Position numbers and translations under genes: made by a program. Of a stretch of 64,000 bases of DNA, positions 23,990-45,784 are shown in pieces. The DNA comes from Casuarius casuarius. Taxonomy: Eukaryota; Chordata; Aves; Casuariiformes; Casuariidae. The DNA lies in the NCBI GenBank assembly GCA_003342895.1, contig PTFA01000020.1, forward strand, positions 5,101,644 to 5,165,643, given 5' to 3'. Under the pieces are notes generated by a model. That model had not been told where the DNA came from. It did not search any database and worked only from the letters and a program-made list of their open reading frames with translations. Position 1 is the first letter of the stretch. The number at the start of each line of letters is the position of its first letter.

Positions 23990-24580
23990 CGCCCGTCCCT
24001 GCAGNGCAGAATCTGCGCCCTGCCCTGGATGCCCGGGCCGCTCCTCCCGCTAACGGTAGCGCACGCGGCGCCTGACGCCGCGCGCCGGCCCCGCCCCAAC
24101 GGCCCTAACGGCCGCCCCGGAACCTCCCGCCGCCGGCGCGCGGGGCCGGGCGGCCGCGGCAGCGCTTCCGCCTTCCGCACGGCCGTTGGAGCCAGGTGGG
24201 CGCGCGCGCGGCGGCGGCGGCGGCGGACGGCGGCGGCGGGCGGGGGGAGCGCGGCGGCGGCCCGCGGAGCCCCTGGCTCGGGCGCCGCCTTCCCCTGACC
24301 TAAACGCCGCGAGGTGGGGGGCGTCATCGTCCCGGGGGGGAGCGGGCTGCGGCGCCGTCTCGGGGCCTAGATAAAATACCGAAACGCTACGTTATACGTA
24401 GTTTTTTAAGGCAAGGTACTGTCAGCGCGTAACGTGACGTGCGTGTAAGCAGGTCCTGGGGGGCGAGGGGCGGTGTTGCCCTGCCGGGGGCGCCTCAGTC
24501 AGCCCCCGGGAGTCGGGGCCCTCAGCAGCGCAGCGGCCCCCGGGGGGTGGCAGGGGTCTGCTGTGGTCACGAAATACAAA
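23990..24580 (+). promoter_or_regulatory. ZNF330: CpG island, probable ZNF330 promoter and 5' untranslated exon
   Basis: The sequence changes sharply from AT-rich to very GC-rich with dense CpG, the only such island in the window. It lies 4.5 kb upstream of the first coding exon of the plus-strand gene. It holds a GC box (ccccgcccc at about 24,089-24,097), two adjacent ETS-type CTTCCG sites (24,165-24,170 and 24,172-24,177), CGG runs at about 24,210-24,260 and a CRE-like TGACGT (24,435-24,440). There is no conventional TATA box at the core. This suits a housekeeping TSS just downstream of the ETS pair. A candidate exon 1 donor is CCAG|GTGGGC after 24,195; others follow 24,415 and 24,444. The island may also fire on the minus strand. 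Confidence 0.75.
24165..24177 (-). promoter_or_regulatory. Paired ETS-family (GABPA/ELF-like) sites
   Basis: Two CTTCCG cores, CGGAAG on the minus strand, are separated by one base. Such pairs commonly position transcription starts in housekeeping CpG-island promoters. Binding is inferred from the motif only. Confidence 0.4.
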
Positions 24581-27500
24581 GGCGGTCCCCGCGTTGGTTA
24601 GTGAGGGGGTCAGTCATCAAAATCACAGTGCCCTGAGAATTATTTCATTATTAGACTCTTTGACTGGAACGACATGAACATGAAACAATCCTAATGCAGC
24701 TTTTATAATTAATACTGTAATCCTGTACGGTACTTGCAAAATGGTTAAATGGAATTTGTTGAATCCTGAATGGAAATGAATGATGCCAGTGAACTTCTCA
24801 TGCAGTTNCTCTTTTGATAGGTATGCATAATGCCTAGAAGCTATTGGATAGTCACTTACAAGAAGTGGAAAAATAAGGAAAGCCTCTTGGGTGGTGGTAT
24901 TTGAATCGCGCAACAAGAGTAACCCAACAGCCCTCCTGTCTCCCAAAAGCTTGTTACAGCTGTTCGTTATATTTGTGACAGCAGGGTAGCTAGCGTATCC
25001 CGTAGGAGAGGGCAGTATCCTGCAGGACACAGCATGTCCTGCTCAGCACAGACAATCCAGAAATCTGATGGTGCAGTCTGCTTTCCTGTCTGCTGCAGAC
25101 CTACTGTGCGTCTTTGGGAACACGTGGTGGACAATCATCTAAAGAGAAAAAAAAATACATATGCGTGATACGATCTCAGCAGAATTTAGAGGCCAGACAC
25201 TGTTTATGGATTTTACATAGCACAATCATCAGATAAAATACACAAACAGCCTTTGGAGCTGTGGTGGTAACTCTGCTGCCTCCAGTTGTGTTTAGCTTAG
25301 CAAATAGTGCAGCATGTGAGGAACAGTAGGTGAAACTGTTTTACAGAATGAAGGACTTAGTACTGAGGATCCAGTGTACACAATACATGTTTTGGGGGTT
25401 CTCTGAACCATTGCCCACCTCACACATGCCCCCCCAACACCTGAACTCAAACACTGAGCCCTCTGTGCCACAACCTCAGTTGCTCAGCTGGAGAGTCACG
25501 TTCACTCCTGCTGCTGCTATGATCCCATGAATATGAAGCTTTTTGCTCCACAGTAGAAAGCTTCAAATGGAGAAAAAGCCTCATGCAGAACAGCTCGTGA
25601 TCTGGTAGGTTGGATGCTCTGCAGGGCAGTGGGTTTATACCTTCTTGGGCCGAGGGGGGAACTAAGCACAGATCTGCCACATCGTGGATGATTTCTCTGA
25701 CTGAAGAGCCTTAGCTGAAAAGGAGCAGGGTGTTACCGTGGCTCTAACAGCCTCTGCCTCCAGTAGAGAGGGACTTTTGAAGCAGAAGGTTCACAAGACA
25801 TTTCTGGCCTGCAGATCCTAAGCAAGTAGCTCACTGTAGGCATTTCCTCACTAAATGGACATGTTGCTTTAGGTCACACCTGGGGCACTTTTCTTTCCTA
25901 TGCAGCCTACAGGGGAGCTGGACTCCAAACAAGTACTGTATGTTTCTTGTTTAGCATTTGGTAGCAGTGTCATGATGCCCGAACACATTTTTGGGTCATT
26001 CCTCAGCCTCCAATTACAGAAGGGTTGCTGTAAAGTGGGCATGCAAGAGCATACCGCATAGGTATTTTAAATACTGATGAGTGCAAAGGTTGCGATATCC
26101 TGATTTGAAATTGATGGCAGCTGAATAAAATTTTTACTGTCATCATTTCTGTTACCTTAGCACTGTCAAGCCCTGTTCAGGAAATTAAAAAATAGTCAGT
26201 TCCCTAGGAATCTGTAATTTAGGGCAAAGACAACAGACATCTTAAGTGGAAGATCACAGGGAAAGAATGATAGAATATTGGTTTATAGGGTGCTATTGTT
26301 TTTTGGATGGTTTGAATGTCTGGAGTGACTTGATGGTTTTGTTAAAAGAACCTGACACTACATTTCTGTTGTTTTGTTTAATGCAACTTTCAAAAAACTA
26401 CCGTCTTAAGCATTTCTCATAATCTGTGTCCTCAGTAGTCACTGAGAGAGAGTGTTTTTTATTAAAATGGATTGTCATTTCAGCACCTTGGATTATGAAG
26501 TAATGTGAAGAAGTCAAGATATAGATACTAACCATTAGATTCTGTTGTTAAATCAGCATTCAAGCAGTCTGAAAATTAGTCTGCAGCCTCATGTTGGGCT
26601 CCTAGTGTCAGAAATGTCACACTCTAGAATAATGATAGTTGCCAGCAGGCATCTCAGCAATACAATTTTGACTGCAAAATGTGACACTAATACAATTTAA
26701 ACATGGTGTGAAATGCTACAGGGCGAACAAACTGATTTATGTGCGCTATCAAAACCAAATTTTAATATTTGGTCAAGACGATATATTTCCGTGTTTGAGG
26801 AAGTTAGGATCGTTGGGTTTGTTTTATAAGACCTTTTAAAAAAAGATAGTCATTTTTCTTCCAAGTTTACGTTGTTACAATTCACTACGTGTTGGTGCTG
26901 TGTCTCTCCTTAGAGACGCTAGCATGCACACCTACGTATATGTTTAGAGTTAGGGAAGGGAGTAAAGGCTGACTGCTTTGAAGCTGCAGAGAGCAAGCGC
27001 TGCCTGTTCCCACTCACACTAGTGGCCCCCATAACCTTCTGAGTCCTTCTGGAGTCAGGAGAGCTTTGCTTGGGCAAAGTTGTCCCTTCACATGGGCCCA
27101 TTTCTACCAAGCCCCAAGGCTGTAGTGTTTCTGTATGAAGCCCCTAATGGAGATTGAGATGTTGAGATGACAGGTGGCTTTCCTGTTACCAGTTGTTTTA
27201 AGTTATATTCCTGGGATTTTGGAAATCAGAGGCAGAGCAAGGAGCACTTTTAAGTGTACTTGTAGCCAGAGAAATTGTGGATTAGTTGTAAAGTGCAATG
27301 TACACCGGGGCAACATGCTGAACAAGCCAGGTTTTCAAAACATGAGCACTTTAGTACTAAATAGGAGCTAGGCGCTTCTGAAAAAATCTAGCCACGCTGT
27401 CATCTGGAAGGAAGGACAGTTTGGTAGCTGGCATGAAGAAACTTGTGCATCTGTGCCAGAAACTTGGGAATGTTTCTTAGAACTATGTGCAATAAGACAG

Positions 27501-28654
27501 TTTCTTTTGATAGTGGAGAAGTCCCTGCCTCTGCCTTAGCTGCTTTCTTACTGCCATACTTGCTAAGCAAATACCCTGCTGCCCCTTTTGCTCCTCTCCC
27601 CCCATTAGGGGTGCTCATCTGCTTTTTCAAGGGAGGTGTTTTTTTGTTTTTTTTTTTTTAATTAAACAACCTGGATCCGGTTTAGAATATGACACCAACA
27701 ACAGTTACATTGGCAGAAATGAGAGGATGATAAAGACTGAGTGTAAGGAAGGGTGTCTATCTTAAATGCCTTTGTTGAAGACAGAAATTGTACCATCAAA
27801 CCACACCTTTAATCCCTCATTTGTCCATTTCATGAAGTCAGGGTAATACTTGCCTAATTTAGTAGGGACACTGCAAGAGTAAATTGAGCTTTTGTGAGCA
27901 TTGCAGAGTTCATTGTAGAGATGACAGTAGAGCAGTGGTCTGATTGCCTGACAGTCTTGCCACTGAATTACAGTAGTTCCCTCCTAGAATGTTAAAATAG
28001 ACACACATTGAACTAGATGGAATTATTTTAGTAAAACTCTTCTTGAGAAACAGTGGCACCTTCAAAGCAGTGCATGCTCTGCGCTTCATTATCACTAATG
28101 TGCTAGAACGATAAATAGGCAGTGCAGATGTCCCTTTGTCATAGCTCTNAAGTCTATGACAATGACATTTTGTTTTCTAAGCTTTCATGAAGTGTGAAAT
28201 CTGCATTTTTGCAGTAGACCATGATTCTGTTACCTGAAGAATGGTTTTTTAACTGGTTGAAATAAACAGTTACTGAGCATGAGAAGAGAAAAGTGAAAGT
28301 GAGCTGAACATTGTCCTATTAAATGTACAACAAGGCAAACTAAAAACAGAAGGCCCATCGCAAACAACCCTGCAAAGCATAACATTATTTTAAGGGCAAA
28401 ACATTCCAGAGGTAGTTAAGTGCAGAGTGTAGGGCAGCACAGCCCTTTTTGGGTCGCAAGATTCTTGTTTTTTGGGATAGATCCTTATTCTATATTTGAA
28501 AAGAAAAGGAAACTGTCAGAAAAGGAAATGAATGGAAAGTTAACAGGTGGGAACTCCAAATCCAGTTTTAGTGCTGGATATGTCATGCATCTCCGTGTGT
28601 TTACATATGTAATGAATGCACACAAGAACATATATCTTTATTTCCTTCCNACAG
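24581..28654 (+). other. ZNF330: Probable intron 1 of ZNF330
   Basis: If transcription starts in the CpG island, this 4.1-4.4 kb stretch is the first intron and lies wholly within the 5' untranslated region. It ends at a good acceptor, with polypyrimidine tttatttccttcc, one N at 28,650 and then ACAG. No other exon or gene was recognised in it. Confidence 0.6.
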
Positions 28655-38872
<10,218 letters not shown>

Positions 38873-39330
38873 GCTTAATCTGCTGGGGAGCTAAAAACAT
38901 TTGGAAGGAGTTGAGTATAAGCTTCATTTATGACTTGTGTACGTGCCAGTAGAATAGCTCTATTGGGTACTTACATATCAAGTTTGAGAGTAAGGAGTGT
39001 GGGACTTGTATAGTAACTCCAAGTGAGACTTATTGGTACAAACTGAGGAGCTGGGGAAGAAAACAGGGGAATGGCTTTATTCCCCTAAGCAACTGAAGCT
39101 TTGTTGTCCCTGAGTTACTGAGTAACAGTTCAAAGCTTTCCCTCCCCCCTTCTCCACCCCCATCAGCTCCCTCCCACAGGAATGTGGGAGGGCAAGACAA
39201 TTTGTTTCCATTTGCTCATCAGAAATTAAGTTATTTTTACAGTAATTTTGTTAACTGATTTCATAAACCTAATGTAGTGGTGGGTTGGAGACTTTTTTTG
39301 TCTGCACAATAAAAGTCAACTGCATTCTCT
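38873..39330 (+). other. ZNF330: ZNF330 3' untranslated region
   Basis: The sequence follows the stop codon to just beyond the first canonical AATAAA. The cleavage point is inferred to lie 10-30 bases after the signal. It includes a C/T-rich patch near 39,138-39,180. Confidence 0.7.
39308..39313 (+). terminator. ZNF330: AATAAA polyadenylation signal of ZNF330
   Basis: A canonical hexamer 435 bases after the stop codon, the first AATAAA downstream of the coding sequence. T-rich sequence follows. Use of this site is inferred. Confidence 0.75.
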
Positions 39331-42300
39331 CTTGAATTTTCATAAATATTGATTTCTCCTGAATAGTTGGAAAGCACATTATCATACACTGTGTAAATTA
39401 ACATTAAAGTAACTTCTCTGTTTATGTAGGCAAGGCAGATCAATATAGTTCTCCATGTACTTGAACATTACCTTTCCAGCATTTTTTTAGTATTACATAT
39501 TAATCACTGGGGCTATATGCAATCATACAAGTGCACCCTAGGTACATCAACATTTTTATTGCGATAAAACTTTTGATTATCCTTTCTGCCACTAAAATCT
39601 ATCAGACAGTTTCTCTTTAGATCTAGGAGACCAGTCTCTTCTGCGCCTAGTCTTCAGCTCTTTTCCTTGCACAGAGTACCAAAATTCTATAAGAAACAAG
39701 CCCTGTGTGAGAATAGGTAAGATGAGAAAACACAAAGGTACACTGTGTTGAAATACCATCCTGCACAAATGCACTGGTATGAGACAAGTCATTGGCAGAC
39801 CTAAGCTGAGGGAGCGGCATTTGGAGAAGTACCTGATGCTGATTTGAAAAATCAACATATATTAATTACCAATCCACAAATCTAGCTGATAGCATTTAGC
39901 TTTCTCCTGTAGGGAAATATTGAGAGGATTGTGACATTAGCAGCTGACAGGGCTAGATACTATGACAGCCACCTCAAGCATTACTGAGCTTAGCGGATAG
40001 TAGAACACAGACTTTCTAAATGCCATGCTTAAGTTCAAGAATGTTATTTCTTATTATCTGCCAGAAATATCTGAACTGGTTATAGAACGGTCTGCTTTTG
40101 TGGTGTTCTTTCTATTGTTTCTTATCAACTAAAGGTTATATGTTGGCAGAGCATATCCTATTGAGAATAACTTATAATGATGCTAGGGTTGCCAAATGAA
40201 TGTTTCCTAACAAAATAGGACTGAGGAGCCTGGCTTTGATACTTCCCTCCTAAATGCCTCTCATACCAAATGAGGAAGAGCCATATGAGCTGGAATGCAT
40301 CCAAGATAAAAACAAATTGACACATAGTGCAACTTGGTTATGATAGCTGCAGGCAAGAAAACGTACTGGAGAGGGTGACAGCCTGAACTGTGCATTTCAA
40401 GTGCTCGCCTTCAGAGCCAGAGAGGAAGCCAGTTAATGCAACATCTGAAAGCCACATCCCCTTTGAAAAATGAAAAGCTAGGGCCACCTAGTTTCACATG
40501 CTAGTGAAGACCTACCCACCTTAAATTATGTACCTGCTAGGTGCCTTGATTAGCCTTTTGTGTAACCATACTTGAAGTGAGGGAAGCAGGATGCCAGCCA
40601 CTGCAACAGTGATTACTTATTTGTGAAATTGGCACCTGTAATTGAATTTGTGCTCAACTTCATGTGGTCCAGAAACTTCCACAGTTGAGTCCATCTGTCA
40701 GCGGTCAGTTCCAGAAACAATGACAGTTTTATCTTGACTGGTTTCAAATGCAAAACAATTATACATTGCTACACAGTCTTATGGAATTGAAGAAAGGATG
40801 TGCACTTTTGTGGCTGTACTTTAAATTATAGTTACTTTTGCATCATTTGCTAATATTATTTTATTACTTCACAGTACAAAATTCCCCTTTAAGGTTCTTG
40901 GCTCTCNAATCAGATCTTTTCCATATGAGAACTGCTGCTGTCACTGGCTGTGCCAAGGGCTGCTGACATAACAGAATTAATCATCATAATCAGAGTAAGG
41001 AATTATTCATTTTCTCATTGAAGTGCCCTTGCACTGATGATTTAGTTGCTAGATCAATCCTCCAGAGCTAATGTATGTTCCTATCCTANTGTGGTAGGAG
41101 AAGGCCACAGCACTGGGAAGTGCTGCCTACAACAGATGCTCAGGATACCTGTTTAATTTAACAAGGTCACTACTCAATGGACAGAGGCATTTATTTGCTT
41201 TTTCGTTGTTCATACCACTGAAAACACTAACACTAACTGGAAACAGGGCCAGGGTATTAGATCCGCAAGTGACCGGCTTTCAAGGGGTCAAAACAACCAA
41301 GTATAAGCTGCTTTGAAGTAATCTGGTGTATTTGAACTAGAATAGACAAATATGATTGTATTATTTTACTAATGGAGTTTGTAAATTTGCAACAGGACAG
41401 GCGGGGTTTGGTGCTAAAGGTTGCACTTTGTCATCCTTGTCTGGTTATTTAGTAAAGTCAAAAGCATAGTACTCAGCGCTTGCTGTCATAGAAAGTGCAG
41501 CATTTTATTTGTCTTAGGGTAAACTGCAGGAAGAGGATGAAGCTGAGAGAATGACATGTGCCCTAGCTTTTTTCATAAAGGCCTGGGACAAGCTTCCCGG
41601 CTTGTCTGCTCTGGCTTTCTTGATTCCCATTACTCTGCCTTTAAGTGTGTTGGAAGAATGTTAGTAGGGCACTGATGGGTCTGTAGGCCATCCATACACC
41701 TAAAATCAGTGCTCCATTTACTGACTGTTCTGATTTCAGCAGCCAAGTTAGCTGTTGCTAAATCTGAGGGTGAGGATGCAGTGGTTGTGATGGTGCATGT
41801 TTTACAGCTCGCAAGAGTTTGAGCTAGTCAGACACCACCACGATCCACTGAGTACTTTCAGGTGACTGCTGAGCTACTTCTGTCAAAGACAGATGATTTT
41901 AAGGGACTCAAGTCTATAACTTAGTGCATAGGCACNAAAAAAAAAAATCGTAAGTGCAGTTTAAGACTAAAGTAGTGCAGAGTGCACTTCTTTGTGGAGC
42001 AAGAGTCAGATAATAGTAAGATTTTACAATAAGCTGTGTGTGTAACTTTGGCTTTTCCTTTGAAAATCCTTCCCCAGCTACAGGAAATTCCAAGCTGAGG
42101 GGGGAAAAAAGGGGGTGGGGAGGGTAGTTTTTAGCATGTAATCAGGAATATCTAAGAATTACAAGTAGTATATCGTAAAACTAAAATCTTCATAAAATTT
42201 TATACTTTCTCTGGTTTTCTCCCCTTTGTTCATGGCCATTTAAACAAAACCTAAATAGGATTTGAATGAAAACCTCAATAATATTTATCATGCTTGTGGA

Positions 42301-45129
42301 CTCTAAAAAGGAAGAGCTCTTGCTGCCTCTGTAAACTCTCTTCAGATTTCAGGTAACATTGGTATCATGGTGACAGCACCTGCTGCTCATTATGAATTCA
42401 CTGAGTGCTTACGTGGATTTAATGCATTTCCATTTGTATTCCGGTGTGATTTAGCACCAGTGACTGGGAGTCACTTGATCAATCCTATTGCAGGGTTGCT
42501 GTTTTTATTCCCAGCAAATTAATGAGGAGATCATTGTAACGTGCTGAATAGTTTCAATTGCCAGTTGATCAGATAGTAGCATTTGTGTCACAGAGAAACA
42601 GGGATAAGCTTCAGAAGTTCTTAGAATTGCATTTGTTCAGGCAGGAAGCGTATTAGCATGTGTTACAACACATTATATGCATCTATCCGGGTCTTAATCC
42701 TATCTCCAGGGGAACCAATGGCAAAGCTCTCATTTATCCAAGTGGGAGCAATTTAAAAGTCTTTAGTATCTGCAGTTCATCTTAAATTGTCAAGAAGTGA
42801 CATAGTGCAAAACTCAAGGATAAACTTAAATGAGGAAGTTTAACATGCGCTTAATGTGCTATCACTACCATTAAAAAAAATATTAGTTCCAAATTTTAAT
42901 AGTTCTGGTACAAAGTGTTTTCAAGACTGAAAGAGGAAGCTGTTTGAAATAGGAAGAGATAAGATTCTGCAAAACATTTTAAAAATGATGTAGAAATTTA
43001 ATTATTGGTCTCTTGAAAGTCTCCATGTAGTCCAAAAATACTTACTAAAAGCTCAGAGTAATTAGGACATGGACACATTTTATCCTCTCTGCTTTGTAGG
43101 TACATAAATAGAAATTAGTAATTGACAAAAATCAGACCGAGCAATCCGCTTGGCAGTAGCCTTCTGCAGCTTGGACTCTCCATCTCCTACCCCTGAAACT
43201 CCTGAGTAAGTATAGTGTAACTAATGGCACTTCCCAATTAAGATCAAGTGTACTGTAATTAGCTGCTACATATCTGCAGTTAGAAGCAGGGCATAATTTT
43301 ACCTTTTACCTTCCATAGCCAGAATAGGGGAAAAGAAAAAAAATCAGCAAGAGAATTTCACGGACATAAGAATCATCCCATGGAAAAATCCATCAGTTTC
43401 CCTTTGTTTAGCAAACGATAGGCTCACAAGCCTGTGCTTTGTCTCCCCCCAGTTGTTTACTGGATTAGATACCTGTGCAATATGGGCACCCCCTCTTCTC
43501 ACCTCTCACATTTTAGCCTCTCACCAAATTAAGTTACCAATAGATACACAGTTTTGCTATTACTTTATAACCATCCCATTTCTGAGCAGCAGACAGAGTT
43601 GTTTTGAAAGGGAAAAAGAATCAACTGGAAAGCATGAGAAAGTGTTGTGTAACTACCTACTCTTTTCTAACACTAAAGCACCCAGAGACATTTGCTGCAT
43701 TCTTTTTAACCCCTTTTTTGAAGCCATACAGTGATTCTTTCACAGTGTTCCCCAAGCATAACAATAAATGGAAATTTCACTTGGTTCTCTTCTCAGACAA
43801 GAGGCACTAAGTGCCTACAGGGCCTAAGCAGTATTTCAACTTTATCTTGATGTTACATGACATCTACTGTAGGCTTGTAGATTGATTTTCACATTACAAG
43901 ACCACTGAGTAAATTTTATTTTAATTTTTTATTAGAGCATTAGAATGCCAACAAACACCCACAATTTCTTTAACAGGTTATATGAGTATTTTACTGCTAG
44001 AGTTGCCAGCTGCTCTTCTTGCTATTTTATTTTTGGTATAGAGAAAGAGGTCAATTCTTTTGAAAGCAAATCACTGTTAGCCAAGCACTTAACCCTTGGG
44101 CTGCCTGCAGTATGATTTAAATTCAGCACCTTTTCTGAGGACAAAAACAAGGATGGGCCCCTTTGAGATTTTTCCCAACAGCACGAAGATATGCAAGGAC
44201 CTCGCCCTTGATGTCAGCACCAATTCAGTATGTTGTGCCCTCCGGCCAGTTCAAGGCAGTAACTGCCAAAAAGGCGACCTTCCACTCTGGAGGCAGGTAG
44301 AACCCAAATGCTGCAGTCTACACATTTAAATACTCATTGGCTGGACAAACACCACGTACAAAGCTGAATCCTATGAAGGAGGCATTTTTACTCTACTTCT
44401 TCCTCAGGGATAACAGAATGCGTCCACAAGTCTACACAGAACTCATTTTTAATGTTTTTTCCCCCCTTATTAAAAAAAAATTGTTGAGTGGGGATTTAAG
44501 TGAGAAAAAGAAGCAACAACAAAAAAGATTAAATAAAGATGTTACAATATCTACAGCTGAAGAAACAAAAGAGTACTGAGCACTTTGGAGCAGAGAGATG
44601 GAGAGACAAAACCATATGCTCACAGCTGGCTTTTTCTGCACCTTCCCCTCATGGCTGTAAGGGCAGGCCAAGGCAGCACTGCGCAGAGCCTGACCTCAGG
44701 GCTCTCCTTTGCCCAGGTGGTAACAGTTCCCAGGGAGCTTTGGAGAGCAGTTTTTTACTAAACTTTTTAGTGCACACACAGACTGTGGCTATAGTCAGAA
44801 CATTAAGAATAATTTAGGAGCTGGGCAATAAATGGCATTCCTCACATATTTTCCCCACTTTCTTGATGTTACTTATATTTCAAAGTAAGATCCCATCATG
44901 GCATTTACACGCTAATACTGCACAAAATTCTCCAATCCATCAGAAATAATTTCTAAGCAGATAGCATCAACATAAAACACGGCACACACCAGCGAGGTTT
45001 ATCATACCTTTGGAGGAACACCGCTCGTTGCTTGTCAAACACTTCACCAAGTTGCCAGCCAAAAAACAGTTTAAGAAACCTTTCCAGCAAGCAGCATTTC
45101 TGACTCTGGCTTAAGTTAGTAAGCTTTAG
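39331..45129. other. Intergenic DNA downstream of ZNF330
   Basis: AT-rich DNA with open frames only up to about 93 codons and none recognised. A G/A-rich stretch lies at about 42,099-42,127. I saw no RNA gene and no clear repeat family. Confidence 0.5.
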
Positions 45130-45784
45130 TCAACTGAACTACCCAAAAGCAGAGGGTGGAGCAGTGCCCGAAGCAGCNCAGGGGCTGGCACACAGCCACC
45201 AGCTCCCTATGCTCCCCCAGGGCACCTGAGCCCTGCCCCGAGGCACCCGAGGGACACAAGAACGAAGCCACAGTACCTTCCCACAGCCCTGGGAAACACC
45301 AAGCTCACACACAAGGGAAACCACTAGCCGCAACATGTTTTCCCCCTCCTCTTGCCTGCAAAACCTCTCCTGACACCAGCTGGACTCGACCAGAGCATTT
45401 CCCATGCAGAGGAAGTGAAAACAGCTCTCACCTGCAGGCAGAAGGACTCACAGCCCAGATCCCAGCACTGTCCCTCCACACCCCAGCAGCTCCCTTACTG
45501 AGTGCTCTTGGGTTTATAACCTTCCTCCCCACCCTGGGGCCCTCCAGTAGGACCCCATTGGCCCCACTCCGACAGTGCAGGTGAGTGCAGCTGCTGGCTG
45601 CAGCTGGCCTGCAGCTGGAGCTCTGCAAGCCTTGTGGCCGCAGGCTTTGCTGCTTGGGAGCAGGTGACCTGCTGCGGCCACTCTGCTGGCACATGGGTGC
45701 TGCATGGTCAAGTGCTGAGCCCTGCTTCTCTTTCCCACTGCTTCTGCCCTCAAAAGATAAAATGTTGCAGCATAAAGTATAAAT
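45130..45784. other. GC-rich patch with overlapping unassigned ORFs
   Basis: The base composition rises well above the flanks. Frames of 65-142 codons are open on both strands at once, the longest on the plus strand at 45,156-45,584. Their residue composition (Pro, Ser, Ala, His) follows from GC-rich DNA rather than from any recognised domain. It could be a decayed repeat or a lncRNA exon. Confidence 0.3.

Noticed and set aside
23962..24327. Arg/Ala/Pro-rich minus-strand ORF of 121 codons in the CpG island, and plus-strand frames of 62-89 codons
   Set aside because: They arise from the CGG-rich composition, are open on both strands at once, and show no domain.
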